A stretch of DNA of 64,000 bases from Takifugu bimaculatus (GCA_004026145.2 CP034996.1:7229391-7293390), one strand, 5' to 3'. Counted from the first letter of the stretch, positions 48,430 to 59,598 are shown. A program made the numbers and translations. Notes: generated by a model from the sequence alone, not told the origin.

Positions 48430-49462
48430 ACTGAAATAATACATGGTTTGGATTCGAAATGTATCTCCGTAGATCAATCAGTGGGGGTGGGGAGTCTTTA
48501 TCTGCATACAATCTTTTATTAACTGCCCCAGCGCTTAGACAGCAAGTTTCCAGACTGAGCATCTTTGCTTGTGACTATGCTCCGATCACATCATTCATCT
48601 CCTCGAGGAGGCTGGGAATGTGTCAGCCTGGACAGGTATTTAGCAACCGTATTGGGCTTTCCCGATCGATGTCAGATCTTGAACCTACAGTTGGAGTGAG
48701 AGGTACCACCTGGTCAGGTGACTGTTAAGATACTTCATGGAGGTAATCCAGGTGAGTGCTCGATGGTCAGACTCCAGATCAAATTCTTGTCCCAGGAAAT
48801 AATACTCCAGGCTCTCTAAAGTCCACTTAATGGCCAACCCCTCTTTCGCCACAGTCAAATATCAAGTTCATGAGACTGAGGTTTTAAGCTGAGGTACAGA
48901 CTTAGACTTTTTTTCCTACGCTCTCCCTGTGCCAACACTCCCCCAAGGCCGACTGATCAGGCATCAGAGACCAGAAACATTTGGATGAATTCAGGACTCC
49001 TAATCACAGGGGAAGATAGCTGAGTCCTTGCAGATCAAGGCTGTGAGATGAGCTGCAATTATGGCAAATTGGGGCACAATTTTTTGGTACCAGCCAATTA
49101 ATCCTAAAAAGGACCATACCTCTTTCTTGGTACCTGGTTGAGGTGTATTCTGGATGTCTTCTATCCACTTGTGTGCGGACCTCTCCCCTCCCTAGTTGGC
49201 ATCCAAGGTACTTTCTCTCCTGATAGATTTAATAGGTGATGGGTCCCATTTTGCAAAGAACCAGATATGGGCCTTGACATTTTGCTAATAATTTACTTGT
49301 GGAGGAAGTAACAACAGTAGTTTCTGGCCAGGCAGAAACTCACGGACCCATGCCTGTCAGTCTTTTCAGGTTCTCTGAGCCTCCCAAAGATTAAGGTCCA
49401 CCTCTTCCACATTAGTGGCAAGGCAGTTCCTCATTTCCATCACATAGTGGACCACACTTCTT

Positions 49463-50449
49463 CTACAAGGTGAATGGAACCTCCCAACTCTTTCTCAGCA
49501 GATCCAATCTGCCCTGGACAACCCATTGATAGAGCAACTCAAAGGGTGAAAAAACAGTGGAGGCCCACGGAACCTCTTGGTTAGCAAAGAACAAAAACAG
49601 TAGCCAACAGTCCCAGTCCTTGCCAATGTCAACCACAAACTTTTGGATCAAAGTCTTCAACATTTAGTTGTATGAGTTTGGTCGGATGAGTTTATGGGTG
49701 TATCAGCAATGGTTCGGCGGGAAAAAACCTTTGGAAACCAGTTTGCAAAGTCACAGGCAATCCAAATGTACTGGTGACCACCACAGCTTCTGTGATCAAT
49801 GTCCATGGCAAACCTGCAGTGGAGATAATGGGAAATGGCTGGAGTTGGGCATGTGCTGCAATATTTTTGAATTTCACTCTAGGTCCAATAAAAGTGTGCA
49901 CTGACCCGCATATGTGTTTTGTAGCAGCCAAGGTGTCCAGCCCAGGGAAGGTTGTGTGCTAAATCCATTACCTTTAGCCCAACAGCTAGAAGGTGCTTGT
50001 GTTCATCATTAACAGCATACAACACATTGTTGTCTGCCATAAATCTTTTCTTGCCCAAACATTTCTTCTCTTTTTCCTTCATCTGCCCCTTTGCAACTTT
50101 GAAACATTTTCAGGTATTTCCCACATGTTATGAGATAACTTATATTCCTGTTCAGAATCTGGTACCTTGAGCTACTTTTCAAAGGGGCACTGGCACCTGG
50201 AGTTTCTTGGCCCTTTGTGTCACCTTCACATAGACTAATGTCAAGATTGGGGACTGGTTGGACACCAGCTTTTCCCTGGGCTAATTGAGTGATTATTGTA
50301 CAAACAACCTTTACACTGGCCTTTCCCCTCTCTTCAGAGTAAATCCCCTCAGTCTTTTCTGCTTCGAGCAGTAAATCCAGGATGAAAGGTAAGTCCCAAC
50401 CAAGCATGGCATCCACTGGTAAAGTCTCTATTACTCTCGCAGCTAACAA
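49463..50449 (-). pseudogene. Gmr1-like integrase remnants
   Basis: Three broken frames. The 50,009-50,449 frame holds a PR-IN linker without clear motifs. The 49,879-50,082 frame holds the HH part of the zinc-binding domain (PWAGHLGCYKTHMRVSAHFY). The 49,463-49,663 frame holds the end of the catalytic core (ANQEVPWASTVFSPFELLYQ). The D,D,E residues cannot all be located, so the enzyme is dead. Confidence 0.6.
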
Positions 50450-51114
50450 GTACCGTTGTTCATCAATAACAGGTTCTCCTGTCTGGTATAATCCAGCGCG
50501 CCCACTGGCGCCAGATTGTGCTTAACCTGCAGCATGAAGCTGTCCAGCAGAGCTTGCACCTGCTGGCCATTTATTGTAAGAGTCTTGTAGTGTTGCAATC
50601 TGTAGCCTCCAGCGGAGCTCACCTTTGGCAAGGGTGTATAGCAGGTGCCAACGACCTTGGCTTTGCGTATGGGACACGCAGAAGCTTTCAAGCCTGGCTG
50701 CTGATAGTAAAAATAAACAAGGTCCTTACCTGATGATCGATGGTTTGGTCCTATGCCCTTACCTTTGAGCTCCTGACTACTCTCCCTCCTTGCAGGCTTT
50801 GGCTGGAGGAGTGTTGGAGCCAATCGATATGCAACACTGGGGGAACGTTCAGCTGATCTTTCTTTCCGCACATTGAGGTACTGAAGCGCCAGTTTGGCAG
50901 CTGCAAGATGGCCCGCTGGCTCATGTTCCTTCACCCAAGTTCTCACCTCCTGTAGCAGTACATGGAGTAGCTGCTCAAAGATGATGGCCTCCCCAACATT
51001 GTCCTTGGTGTGCTGCTCCAGCTGGAGTCCATACACAAGACTGAGCCTCACTTGCCCTATCTCACTAAAAGCTGTGAGCTTTATATTTCCACAGCCTGGA
51101 TATGGTAGGCACAA
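50443..51114 (-). pseudogene. Gmr1-like gag-protease with SCAN-like capsid domain
   Basis: A 223-codon open frame. Residues 42-82 read IIFEQLLHVLLQEVRTWVKE and then KLALQYLNVR, matching the second half of the SCAN dimerisation fold. SCAN is thought to descend from the capsid of Gmr1-like elements. Residues 180-195 (LTINGQQVQALLDSF) are the protease active-site strand, with DSF in place of the usual DSG. The zinc knuckle is not intact. The frame then ends and continues shifted below 50,450. Confidence 0.6.
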
Positions 51115-51170
51115 AATATCAAACCAGCTTTATCAGTTGGTACTGGTACACTGTCCTAAATAATTCGAAG

Positions 51171-52521
51171 TAAATGAAGACTTCCAATGAGAAAAGGTTC
51201 TCTTGAAGTGAGCAATTGTTGCTGGGGTTTCTTTATTATTTATACCCTCGGTTTTCCTTGCCTGCATCAATTGCCATAACAGCAATCGCTGTGATATTGA
51301 CAACTGATTTGAACAGGTACTTCCTCTAATTGTAATATGTATATCTGTTGTTACGCTGGTAGATATGCAGCATTAACACTGGATATTAGAATGCAGATCA
51401 TCAGTTCATGTCAGTTCTATTTCATATTGTGGACTTCAATTCATGTTTCAGAATCTTTCTTTAAGAAGCTTTTCATTTTGAATGTAAAGGTATACAACAT
51501 TACAGACTTCATGGTTGTATTAGAGCTATTTAGGAGCAAAGCTCAGGAAAACCTGACCAAAAGAAAGACTATTAGTTTTGAAGGGTTTGTGTGGTGTGTT
51601 TCATCCATTCTTTGTGTCTTTTGTATTATGCTCCAGCAAGTTTACCATGCTCCTTTGTGAATTTGGCCATCAATTCTAAAGGCGCTGTAAGCATGTTGTT
51701 ATTTATTCTTCTTTGTTGTGGTGGGATTGTCCAAGGCCTCTTCAGATGTGCACCTTGCGGGAGGGGGCTGCAGACAGGGAGACGCTGCCAGCTGCTACTG
51801 CTGTTGTTATGCAGGACTCTGCTGCTTTACAGCATCGCAGACAACAGCGTGGCCCTCGCTCCAGCCCTGATTGCAATCATTTTAATGTTCTAATACTCGC
51901 AGTGTGATGAGGCACCAGCTGGAGTGTCTCCATTCTTGCAAATCACTGCTGCTTGTCTGTTTTTAATAACAATCATATACAATGCTGCAATTAGCCCAGA
52001 GCTACAAGTACAATGAGAGCAGAAAGATGTGGAGGGGAAAGTAGGAGGGTTATGAGATTAGAGTTGGTGAACCTGTCTATTGTTGGCTCCTCTTTCACAT
52101 GAAAACGTGAATGAAAAAGTGCTCATCGGTTGTTAGCCTTTACACACACGCACACACACACACACACACACAAATTTCCTAACTGTTTGCCTCCAGACTT
52201 TGTTAAAATCATGTAATATAAACTAATATTTCAGAATGAAGACAATTTAATTTAACTTTCATTAGTACTATGCACATGAACAAACACTATTTAATGTTTT
52301 ATATGGGAGTTTGGGCAGTGTGACTTTTTTACTTATCATTTAGCACCACCTGCAGGTCAATAGGAGACTGACGTGCAAGTGTGCAGCAAATTAGACAGAT
52401 GACAGACAAAAGCCTCAGAAGAGTGGTGTAGCTGATGGTGTTAGCTCCGATTCCCAGTAAAAAATCAACTAAGAAACATCGGAAATGTAACATACATCTT
52501 GAAAAAAGAGAAAGGCTTGCA
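51171..52521. other. No recognised gene
   Basis: Anonymous DNA with a (CA)n tract near 52,145. The frames at 51,337-51,893 lack motifs. Confidence 0.5.
52144..52173. repeat. (CA)n microsatellite
   Basis: About 14 CA units with one CG interruption. Confidence 0.9.
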
Positions 52522-52959
52522 TCACTGTTTCTTCTTGTGGGACGGATGAAGAGAGCGTAGCATTACATTAGTGGAGCCAGCACACACACTCAGATTTACA
52601 CTTTGTTCTCCCTGTTGTGACCTATTTAGATCTGTGTTTAAAAGGCACTCAAGGGACTTTACCACATTAGCACTACTGAGCTTGTTCTTGACTCTCTGGC
52701 CTACCAAGGCTTGACATCCTTTCATAAAAAAGAGTTTGTACGGTGGACTGTAACTGAAAGTGTTATCATCCAAAAAAGACAAAGAGGAATTGCTGATTAG
52801 AATCTCAGTTGAAAGCATGCTCTTAAAAGTAGGCCATGCCAGTTCAACCTTGTTCATGTTTTCACTCTGTGCTCTTCTATGACTCCACCAGGAACTAAAA
52901 GAAAAAATAGTTTTTCCTGTTTGTATCTGCTTCAGGATCGAAAATGTTATATAGTTCAC
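52522..52959 (-). other. Open frame of 145 codons, possible host exon
   Basis: The longest non-transposon minus-strand frame in this area. It has balanced composition (VELAWPTFKSMLSTEILISN, then VKSLECLLNTDLNRSQQGEQ) and a lysine-rich end (HPSHKKKQ). No splice acceptor or poly(A) signal was clearly placed, and I do not recognise the family. It may be a terminal exon, an old pseudogene or chance. Confidence 0.3.
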
Positions 52960-53044
52960 AGTTGCTCTGGGACTACTGTTAAATTAAAAGACAATAGAGT
53001 TGTTGAAAAAAGTGCACAACTGTGATGTCATGACTGATTCAAGA

Positions 53045-53385
53045 CACAGGCATCGCCGCCTTCATAGTTGTATGTTGACCTACTGACCTCCGACTCCGCT
53101 GACTCACTCAACTCTACTGGCAGTTTATTATAATTATTGCATTTCTATTATCTCTGCCTAGTCTCTACTCTCCTATCCTCCCCCTTCTCCTCTCTTTCTA
53201 TCCAGCCAGCCATCAGCAGGAGGTTCCCCTAATATAAGCCTGGTCCTGTTCAAGGTTTCTTCCTGTTAAAGAGGAGTTTTTCCTTGCCACTGTTACTTGT
53301 TGAGGGTCAGGCCCTGGGATTCTGTAAAGCACCTTGAGACAATTTTGATTGTAACAGATATATAAATATATATAAATAAAAATAT
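53045..53385 (+). mobile_element. L2 3' UTR fragment, plus orientation
   Basis: The L2 3' UTR is read forward here (gaggagtttttccttgccac, then tctgtaaagcaccttgagac) and ends in tataaat repeats. It meets a minus-strand L2 at 53,386, giving a tail-to-tail pair. Confidence 0.8.
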
Positions 53386-54630
53386 AGGAGGAGAGGAGAC
53401 AAGAGCAGAGGTAGAGGAGAGAATAGGCACACATAGTCCACAGAGTACATACAGAAATACATTATATCTAGTAAAGTATGTTGCCAGTAGGGTCAGGTTG
53501 AGTGGGTCAGCGGGTTTGGAGGTCAGTATGCAGCTCAGAAGGCGGCGAATACCTGTAGATGAATACAGAAAGGGGGGGGGGGGGCTGAAAAAGAAACACA
53601 AGAAATAACATTACTAGAGGAGAGGAGAGGAGAGGAGAGGAGAGGAGAGGAGAGGAGAGGAGAGGAGAGGAGAGGAGAGGAGAGGAGAGGACAGGAGACC
53701 ATTTCCCAGTGGGGTGACAGAGGCCTGTCAGGTGATCATGTTTCTGGACTATAGCAGCATAGCTAAGATGTTAACCTAATGATTAGATGACCCCTTAAGT
53801 ATGATAATTTGTCTGTCTATCATAATAACTGGAACTACAGAATTAGTAACAATAAGTTTTTTCAAAGAGGTAGGTTTTAAGCCTAATCTTAAAAGTAGAG
53901 ATGGAGTCAGCCTCCCGTACCTGGACAGGGAGCTGGTTCCACAGCAGGTAGGATGGAGCTAGGCCTCTGAGGACCTTTTAGGTCAGAAGAAGGATTTTAA
54001 AAGTTATTCTAAATTTAACGGGCAGCCAATGAAGCGACGCCATTACAGGAGTTATGTGATCTATTTTGTCAATACCTGTCAGAACTCTGGCTGCAGCATT
54101 TTGGATCAGCTGGAGGACTTCTTAAAGAGTTGTTTGGACACCCTGATAATAAAGAATTACAGTAGTCCAGCCTGGAAGTAACAAATGCATCAACTAACTT
54201 TTCAGCATCATGCCGAATTAGTAGCTTACTGATCTTTGCGATATTTTTCAGGTGAAAAAAAGCACTCCTAGAAACTATTTTAATGTGTGAGTTGAAGGAG
54301 AGATTTTGATCAAAAATTACTCCTAGATTCCTCACAGAGAGACTAGATGTTAATGAGATGCCATCTAGAATGATAATGTGATCTAATCTATCCCTGAGAG
54401 GTTCAGGACCAAACACCATGACCTCAGTTTTTCCTGAGTTAAGGAGGAGGAAATTTGAAGACATCCAAGACTTTATGTCTTTAAGTGCGGATGGTCCAAA
54501 TACGGAACCTTGTGGAAATCCATGGCTAACCCTACTGTATGAAGAGGGAACGCCATGGACATGAGCAAATTGGTATCTATCAGATAAGTACGATCTGAAC
54601 CAGTCTAGTGCTGTCCCTTTAATCCCAACC
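53386..54630 (-). mobile_element. L2 LINE, 3' half of a split copy
   Basis: The minus-strand 3' UTR, AGGAG array and ORF2 C-terminus run up to the RT palm (LDWFRSYLSDRYQFAHVHGV). An internal deletion at 54,486 of about 155 bp, compared with the 9-kb copy, removes the YADD motif. The copy breaks at about 54,630 exactly where the copy starting at 57,500 picks up. The two are therefore halves of one L2, separated by about 2.87 kb of inserted DNA. Confidence 0.8.
53616..53690. repeat. (AGAGG)n pentanucleotide array in L2
   Basis: About 15 units, at the same place in the L2 3' region as the array at 5.27 kb. Flanking L2 sequence (cacaagaaataacatt) is shared by both. Confidence 0.9.
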
Positions 54631-54631
54631 A

Positions 54632-55790
54632 TCTTATTTGCACCTTCATTTTTTTTTTACACTGTCCGACACTCCTCCTGTACATAATTTTAATTTCTGT
54701 ATATACTGTATAATGTACATAATGTAAGAGTGTTTTTATTTTTTTTCTCTTAGTACTTTTTTGTATTGTACACCTCAGGCTACCTTGTCACAGAGTGAGC
54801 CGTGGCCACTTACGGACACACGTTTGCATTTCATTTCCATTCCGTTCTGTCTTGGTTTACTTGGTTTGAGCATTTCACATACACCACTTTTACCATAGCT
54901 TATTGGAATACATTGTAGCCGACATGCACTGGCATGGCCTACCAGCATTTATGTTTTATTTTATTCATTTCCACCCAAGTAAACAACGCACGTCATATTG
55001 CCTCACCGTATGACCTCCCGTCTGTTTAACATTGCCCAAAGAATCACACTCACACTATGGCTGTTTAAAAGCATCAAGGTTTATTTGTTTGTCATTTATC
55101 AAAAGCACCAATATTTCAATAGCTCACCAGCAGGACATACTTCCTGGTTCGGGGAAACCGATGGACTGTTCAATGATTGTATATATGGAGGGGTTTCGCG
55201 GGGTGCTACGGCACAATCTATTTTAGCGGGGGTGTTTTAAAAGAGTAAGTTGAACATGTATTTTACTATGCACTGGGTGGTTTTGATGGTGGACATTTGT
55301 TTTGGACATTTTACGCATATTTTGTATTTTCTTTTTGGTTATTGTTTTGAATTTCGACATGTATTAGTTAGCGTAATAATTTTGATAAATGGTTTAACCT
55401 GTGGGAGGGGCTACAGGTATAAAAGCCCTGTAGTAGGCCCCAGACGGGTTTCTTCTTTTTGATTAGTGAGTGGTCGGTTGGGGGTTGTTGAGTTGGTTGG
55501 TCGTTGCTTTGAAAAAAAGGAAATTGATGGGAAAAGAGTTAAAGTTGTGGTGGATAAAAGTGTGCAGGGTCTGTAAGGTATCCTGTGGATTTAGCCTGGC
55601 ATCTTTCGGAGCCACAGCACTGTAAATATTTGCACCCTTTTTGAAACATAGAAAAATTAAGTCTATTTTTGGAAAAAAAGGAACGTCCATCTCCCTTTGT
55701 CTCCTCCACCGCCGATCATCCTTGCGACACTACCGCTGTCACGTGCGATTTCCCCGATGTGGGATCAATAAAGTCTTTTATCCTGATCCT
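54632..55790 (+). mobile_element. LINE 3' tail, split by a solo LTR
   Basis: The left piece (54,632-54,784) has a T-rich stretch and ctgtatatactgtataatgt. The right piece (55,730 to about 55,790) reads gctgtcacgtgcgatttccc and gggatcaataaagtctttta. With the LTR and one CTACC duplication set aside, the two pieces form a continuous tail of the kind that ends many fish LINEs. This shows the LTR inserted into an existing LINE end. The element is heavily 5' truncated and its clade is uncertain. Confidence 0.55.
54785..55729 (+). mobile_element. Solo LTR (family A, longer form)
   Basis: Flanked by a perfect CTACC (54,780-54,784 and 55,730-55,734). It begins TTGTCACAGAG, or TGTCAC one base in, and ends GCGACA. 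TATAAAA lies at 55,419-55,425. Relative to the 45.8-kb copy it has about 224 extra bases (54,901-55,124) bounded by the repeated hexamer ATAGCT. This is either a small insertion with a duplication, or an ancestral segment lost by recombination in the other copy. There is no internal retroelement sequence. Confidence 0.85.
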
Positions 55791-55891
55791 TACTTACACC
55801 TTTTTAAAGCCAACAAGTGTTTTTCAGGACAATAGAGTAGAAACAATAGAATGTCTTGGTCGGAGCTCAGGATCAGAATTATTTCGTCTCT

Positions 55892-57017
55892 TTATCTTCC
55901 AAAGAAGAACTTCTTTAGACTGAATTTCGGCTTTTGTTTCTTCTTTTGTTTCTTGTCACGGAGGAGTTGCTGCAAAGACAAAGATCATTTATTAGATTAA
56001 AGAATGTGACATCAGTCAGAAGTCAGAAACACAGAAGGAGGTGGAGGCAGCTCACCTGCAGCTGGACGATTCTCCCGGACAGGAGTTGGATCTCCTTCCT
56101 GTTGGAGGTCTCCTTTTCCTCCGAGATCCTTTCATGGTCCCAGAACATCTCCTCCAGCTTCCTCTGGGTCTCAGTCCAGATCATTTCATACTTTGTGAGG
56201 TCGGACACCATCTGTTTGGTCTTGAGCTGAGTCTGGTGTCTCAGCTCCTGATCAGCCAGCTTTTTGCAGCATTGTTCTTGGAGACGGGCACATTTTTCTT
56301 CTGCCTGCTTTAGTGCCGCCTGCGTGCTGCTCAGCAGGGCCAAGGTGTCTGCGTGATCCTCAGCAAGCGTTCTCCTTTCCTGCTCGACCCTGGATATCTG
56401 CTGGTCTTTTCCCACCAGAAGTCCCTTCAGGTCCCTGATCTCTTGCCGCCAGCTCTCTTCTGATGGCTGCATTCTTTGGGAGCTCCTGCACTCCTGCAGA
56501 GATTCTCCTCGGTTCTCCTCCTTCAGCTGCTGAGGCTTCCAAGGCTGCGGCTCCTTCTTGGACACGGGGCCCAGCCTGGCTTCATTCCTGCAGCTCTGTC
56601 CTCTGGATTTCCTGACATCATCCAGAGCTCTGGAAAACAACTGAGTGAAGAAGCACAATGACAATTTACAATAAATGCACTGTTAAATCCCCAGAATTCA
56701 ATGACGTCTGTACTTCAATGGAATATAAAGGGAAATGCTCCAATGCATGTCTGGATTTTATTGACTTATATTTTGAGATCATTCTTACGGAGATCAGTAA
56801 GTATTAAGTAAATCAAATATATTATAGCGATGGAAACATACGCTATTGCTTTCAAAATGTCACTGAGTGTCAGTTTAAATTAAAACATAAAGACAAAGAC
56901 AGTAATAATCAACAGTCAGTGATATAATCAAATAAATGGCAACAAGCCAGGGTGGTGTTTGAGTGAATCCTGAGTGAAGCGTGTTACCCTGCTGACTCCT
57001 CGATGTCCTGTTGCCAT
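55892..57017 (-). CDS. Coiled-coil protein gene, two sure exons and a possible first exon
   Basis: The last exon (55,892-55,969) follows acceptor TTTGTCTTTGCAG and encodes 25 residues, QLLRDKKQKKKQKPKFSLKK then FFFGR and TAA. The main exon (56,056-56,640, 195 codons) has acceptor CTTCACTCAG and donor CTGCAG|GTGAGC. Both introns are phase 0. The main exon has a basic, polar N-terminal part (KKEPQPWKPQQLKEENRGES) and then a long heptad-like helix rich in E, K, Q and L (QQISRVEQERRTLAEDHADT, LKQAEEKCARLQEQCC, TETQRKLEEMFWDHERISEE). A candidate first exon, MATGHRGVSR (56,988-57,017), has a good start context and donor AGG|GTAACA, also phase 0. That would give 230 residues. I do not recognise the family. 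The gene lies wholly inside the DNA that splits the L2 copy, and its last two exons are duplicated at 63.0-63.8 kb. Confidence 0.55.
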
Positions 57018-57499
57018 TCTGCTGGATTATAAGGTTCCAACTTCTGTAATAAAATAAGCTTTCCAAGTGGTATAATGGTCTAACACAACTGATGCCACCA
57101 ATGTGTTTATTTGCCTTTATTGGTCCCCTTATAACATGGATTATTAGTCTTTGATGTGTGGACATAAAAGGTCCTTTGAAAAGGTCCTTTGTGCCAAGTG
57201 TATCATTTAAATGGCATTTAAAGCATTGATTTAGTCCTGGCATGGGAAACTTCCTCCTGTCTAAGTGAACCTTGAACCTTGTTTGATTAGACTGGAATAA
57301 CGTAGAATATTATGGTGTGGATTTATTGAGTAGACAGTTTCCATGTTGATAATGCACAGATTGGTGTAGTATAGCAGAATTATGTTATTAGAGCAGAATT
57401 GTTCCCTACAGTAAGCTGAGAAACATGACTCCCTTTAAACCATTTTTAGACAGAAATAAAAAACAATCCTGCAGAAAAAATGCTGTCGACTATCACTGT
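57018..57499. other. Remainder of the insert splitting the L2
   Basis: No coding signal beyond the possible first exon of the coiled-coil gene. Near the right border there is a plus-strand AATAAA with an A-rich run (57,455-57,480). Confidence 0.4.
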
Positions 57500-59156
57500 A
57501 CACCAGTCTCTGTAACAGGATGATGTGATCAACTGTATCAAAAGCAGCAATGAGGTCCAGCAGAACCAGCATAGAAACCAGTCCATGATCTGAAGCTATA
57601 AGAAGATCATTAGTAACTTTAATAAGTGCTGTTTCAGTGCTGTGATGAGCTCTAAAGCCTGACTGAAACATCTCAAACAGGCTGTTCCTCTGCAGGTGCT
57701 CCAGTAACTGAGTCACCACCACCTTCTCTAGAATTTTAGAGATAAAAGGAAGGTTGGATATCGGCCTATAATTTGCGAGTACTTCCGGATCCAGTGATGG
57801 TTTTTTAAGCAACGGCTTAATCACTGCCACCTCGTAGGACCGGGGTACATAACCTGTCACTAATGAACAATTGATCTGGTCCAGGATAGAACTGCCTATC
57901 AGTGGTAAAACATCCTTCAACAGGTGTGTTGGAATAGGATCTAAAAGACACGTGGTGGTCTTGGATTTCTGAATTAACGCCTCAGAAAAATATATAGGAC
58001 TAAAGGAGTTTAAAGGCTTGCTGGAGACCCTTTATGTTCCCACAGTCAGCACATCTGGTGATGGTCCAGTTGTTGGGATGGCCTGGTTAGCTTTTTCTCT
58101 GATAGCTAGAACTTTATCAGTGAAGAAGCTCATGAAGTCTTCACCACTAAGGGAAGAAGGGATACGTGGATCTAAAACACTGTGACTCTTGGTTAATTTG
58201 GCCACAGTGCTGAAAAGAAACCTGGGGTTGTTCTTATTATCCTCAATTAAAGAAGAAAAATAAGCTGTGGCCTTACAGAGGGCCTTTTTGTAAACTACTA
58301 GACAGTCCTTCCAGGCTACATGATAGCTATCTATTTTACAGGAATACGACTTTCTTTCTAGTCTTCGCACTCTCTGCTTGAGGGTCTTAATATGTTAATT
58401 ATACCACGGGGCACACCCTGGTATAAATGTAAATGTAAAAGTGATCAAAGAATGGTCTGACAGGAGTGTTCTGAGGGAACACTGACACATGTTCTACCTC
58501 AACGTAAGTCAGAACTAGATCAAGGGTGTGGTTGAAGCTATGAGTTGGTTGATTTATCTGCTGGGGGAAACCAACTGACTCAAGTAATGAAACCAACTGA
58601 CTCAAGTAATGAAATAAGGACATTTCTGAAGCTGTCATTTATAACATCTATATGTATATTAAAGTCTCCAATAATAATGACTTTGTCCGTTCTAAGGACC
58701 AAGTCAGATAAGAAATCAGAGAACTCAGAAATGAACTCTGAATGTGGCCCAGCAGGGGGCCGATATATAACTACAAACAGAAGTGGCTTTTCTGCCTTCC
58801 AGTTCAGATGGGTGATGCCAAGAGTCAGGCTTTCAAATGAACTGGAACTCTGTTTTGTTCTAGGATTAATTAATAACTTGGAGTGATAGATTGCTGCCAC
58901 TCCCCCTCCTTGACCAGTAACACGAGAAATATGATAATTAAGATGGGTAGGAGGAGAAGATTCATTTAAGCTAACATACTCCTCCTCCTGAAGCCAGGTC
59001 TCAGTTAGAGAAAATTATTCAATGTGATGATCCACTATCAGGTCGTGCACTAACAGGAATTTAAGAGATCTAATATTTAATAGTCCACATTTAATTGTGA
59101 TGTTAGTTTCTCCAATTTGTGCTTTGGTATTAATTCTAATAAGATTATGGTGATTG
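57500..59156 (-). mobile_element. L2 LINE, 5' half of the split copy
   Basis: Minus-strand ORF2 pieces: endonuclease with YRPPAGPHSEFISEFSDFLS and IIGDFNIHIDV (58,580-58,900), the linker with SSLIEDNKNNPRFLFSTVAK (58,032-58,370) and the RT fingers/palm with FQSGFRAHHSTETALIKVTN (57,435-57,920). A duplicated 20-base stretch (ccaactgactcaagtaatga) at 58,570-58,606 and frameshifts break the frame. The 5' side ends at 59,156, where a Ty3/gypsy LTR is inserted. Confidence 0.8.
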
Positions 59157-59581
59157 TGTTACGAGCGGTTGTATTAGGACCCGAAAGCAGGCAGGACACA
59201 GTGGCGTATCGTCTTCCAAGGAGTTTTATTTATATTCACAGAAAATCGTGCAACACAAAAGACGTGGAGACCACGACTCAGTTCTTAACCCAAACAGAAA
59301 AATGAAAACTTACAACAAAAAATCCCGAGCGGGGTCAAAAGCAGTCCACGAAGGAAAAAGTCTTTACGATAGTCCAATTGGTTGTAGCCGGGGTTTTCCG
59401 AAACAGACAAAACACGCCAACGCTGGCCACCCGTGAGAACAGTCCATAAATAGGTGGCTTGATTACCGATAGTCTGCAGGTGCACCAGTCCCCGGCACCA
59501 CCTGCGGCTGAGGCATGGCTCCACCACGCCCCCCGCAGGAGAAACCCTGCAAAAGAGTTCCCAGAAACTGGGAACCTGACA
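59157..59581 (-). mobile_element. LTR of the Ty3/gypsy chromovirus (3' LTR)
   Basis: The 425-bp LTR runs, on the minus strand, from TGTCAGGTTCCC to CGCTCGTAACA. It contains a TATTTATG TATA-like box (minus, about 59,446) and AATAAA (minus, 59,225-59,230). Directly 5' of it on the minus strand is a run of 14 G, the likely polypurine tract. The 5' LTR is not in the window, so the target duplication (expected partner of gattg at 59,152-59,156) cannot be checked. Confidence 0.8.
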
Positions 59582-59598
59582 TTACCCCCCCCCCCCCC

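Larger units (their letters stand above)
48430..51170 (-). mobile_element. Gmr1-like Ty3/gypsy retrotransposon, degenerate
   Basis: Read on the minus strand, the order is gag with a SCAN-like capsid end (about 51,000-50,880), a protease segment (about 50,600), integrase (50,080-49,460), an integrase C-terminal linker (about 49,340-49,280), an RT connection segment FLGLIGWYQKIVPQF (about 49,130) and RNase H with ESLEYYFLGQEFDLESDHRA (about 48,820-48,740). Integrase before RT/RNase H is the Ty1/copia-like order known for Gmr1-like Ty3/gypsy elements. Most of the RT is deleted. A possible 3' LTR remnant lies at 48,430-48,690, with AATAAA on the minus strand near 48,520. Confidence 0.7.

Noticed and set aside
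55735..55800. 3' end of a plus-strand host gene (AATAAA at about 55,768)
   Set aside because: The sequence reads better as the end of a LINE tail continuous with 54,632-54,784 across the LTR insertion.
54998..55923. Several identical short frames repeated at 62,143-63,068
   Set aside because: They lie in the solo LTR and its flank. Identity between the copies reflects the duplication, not coding constraint.
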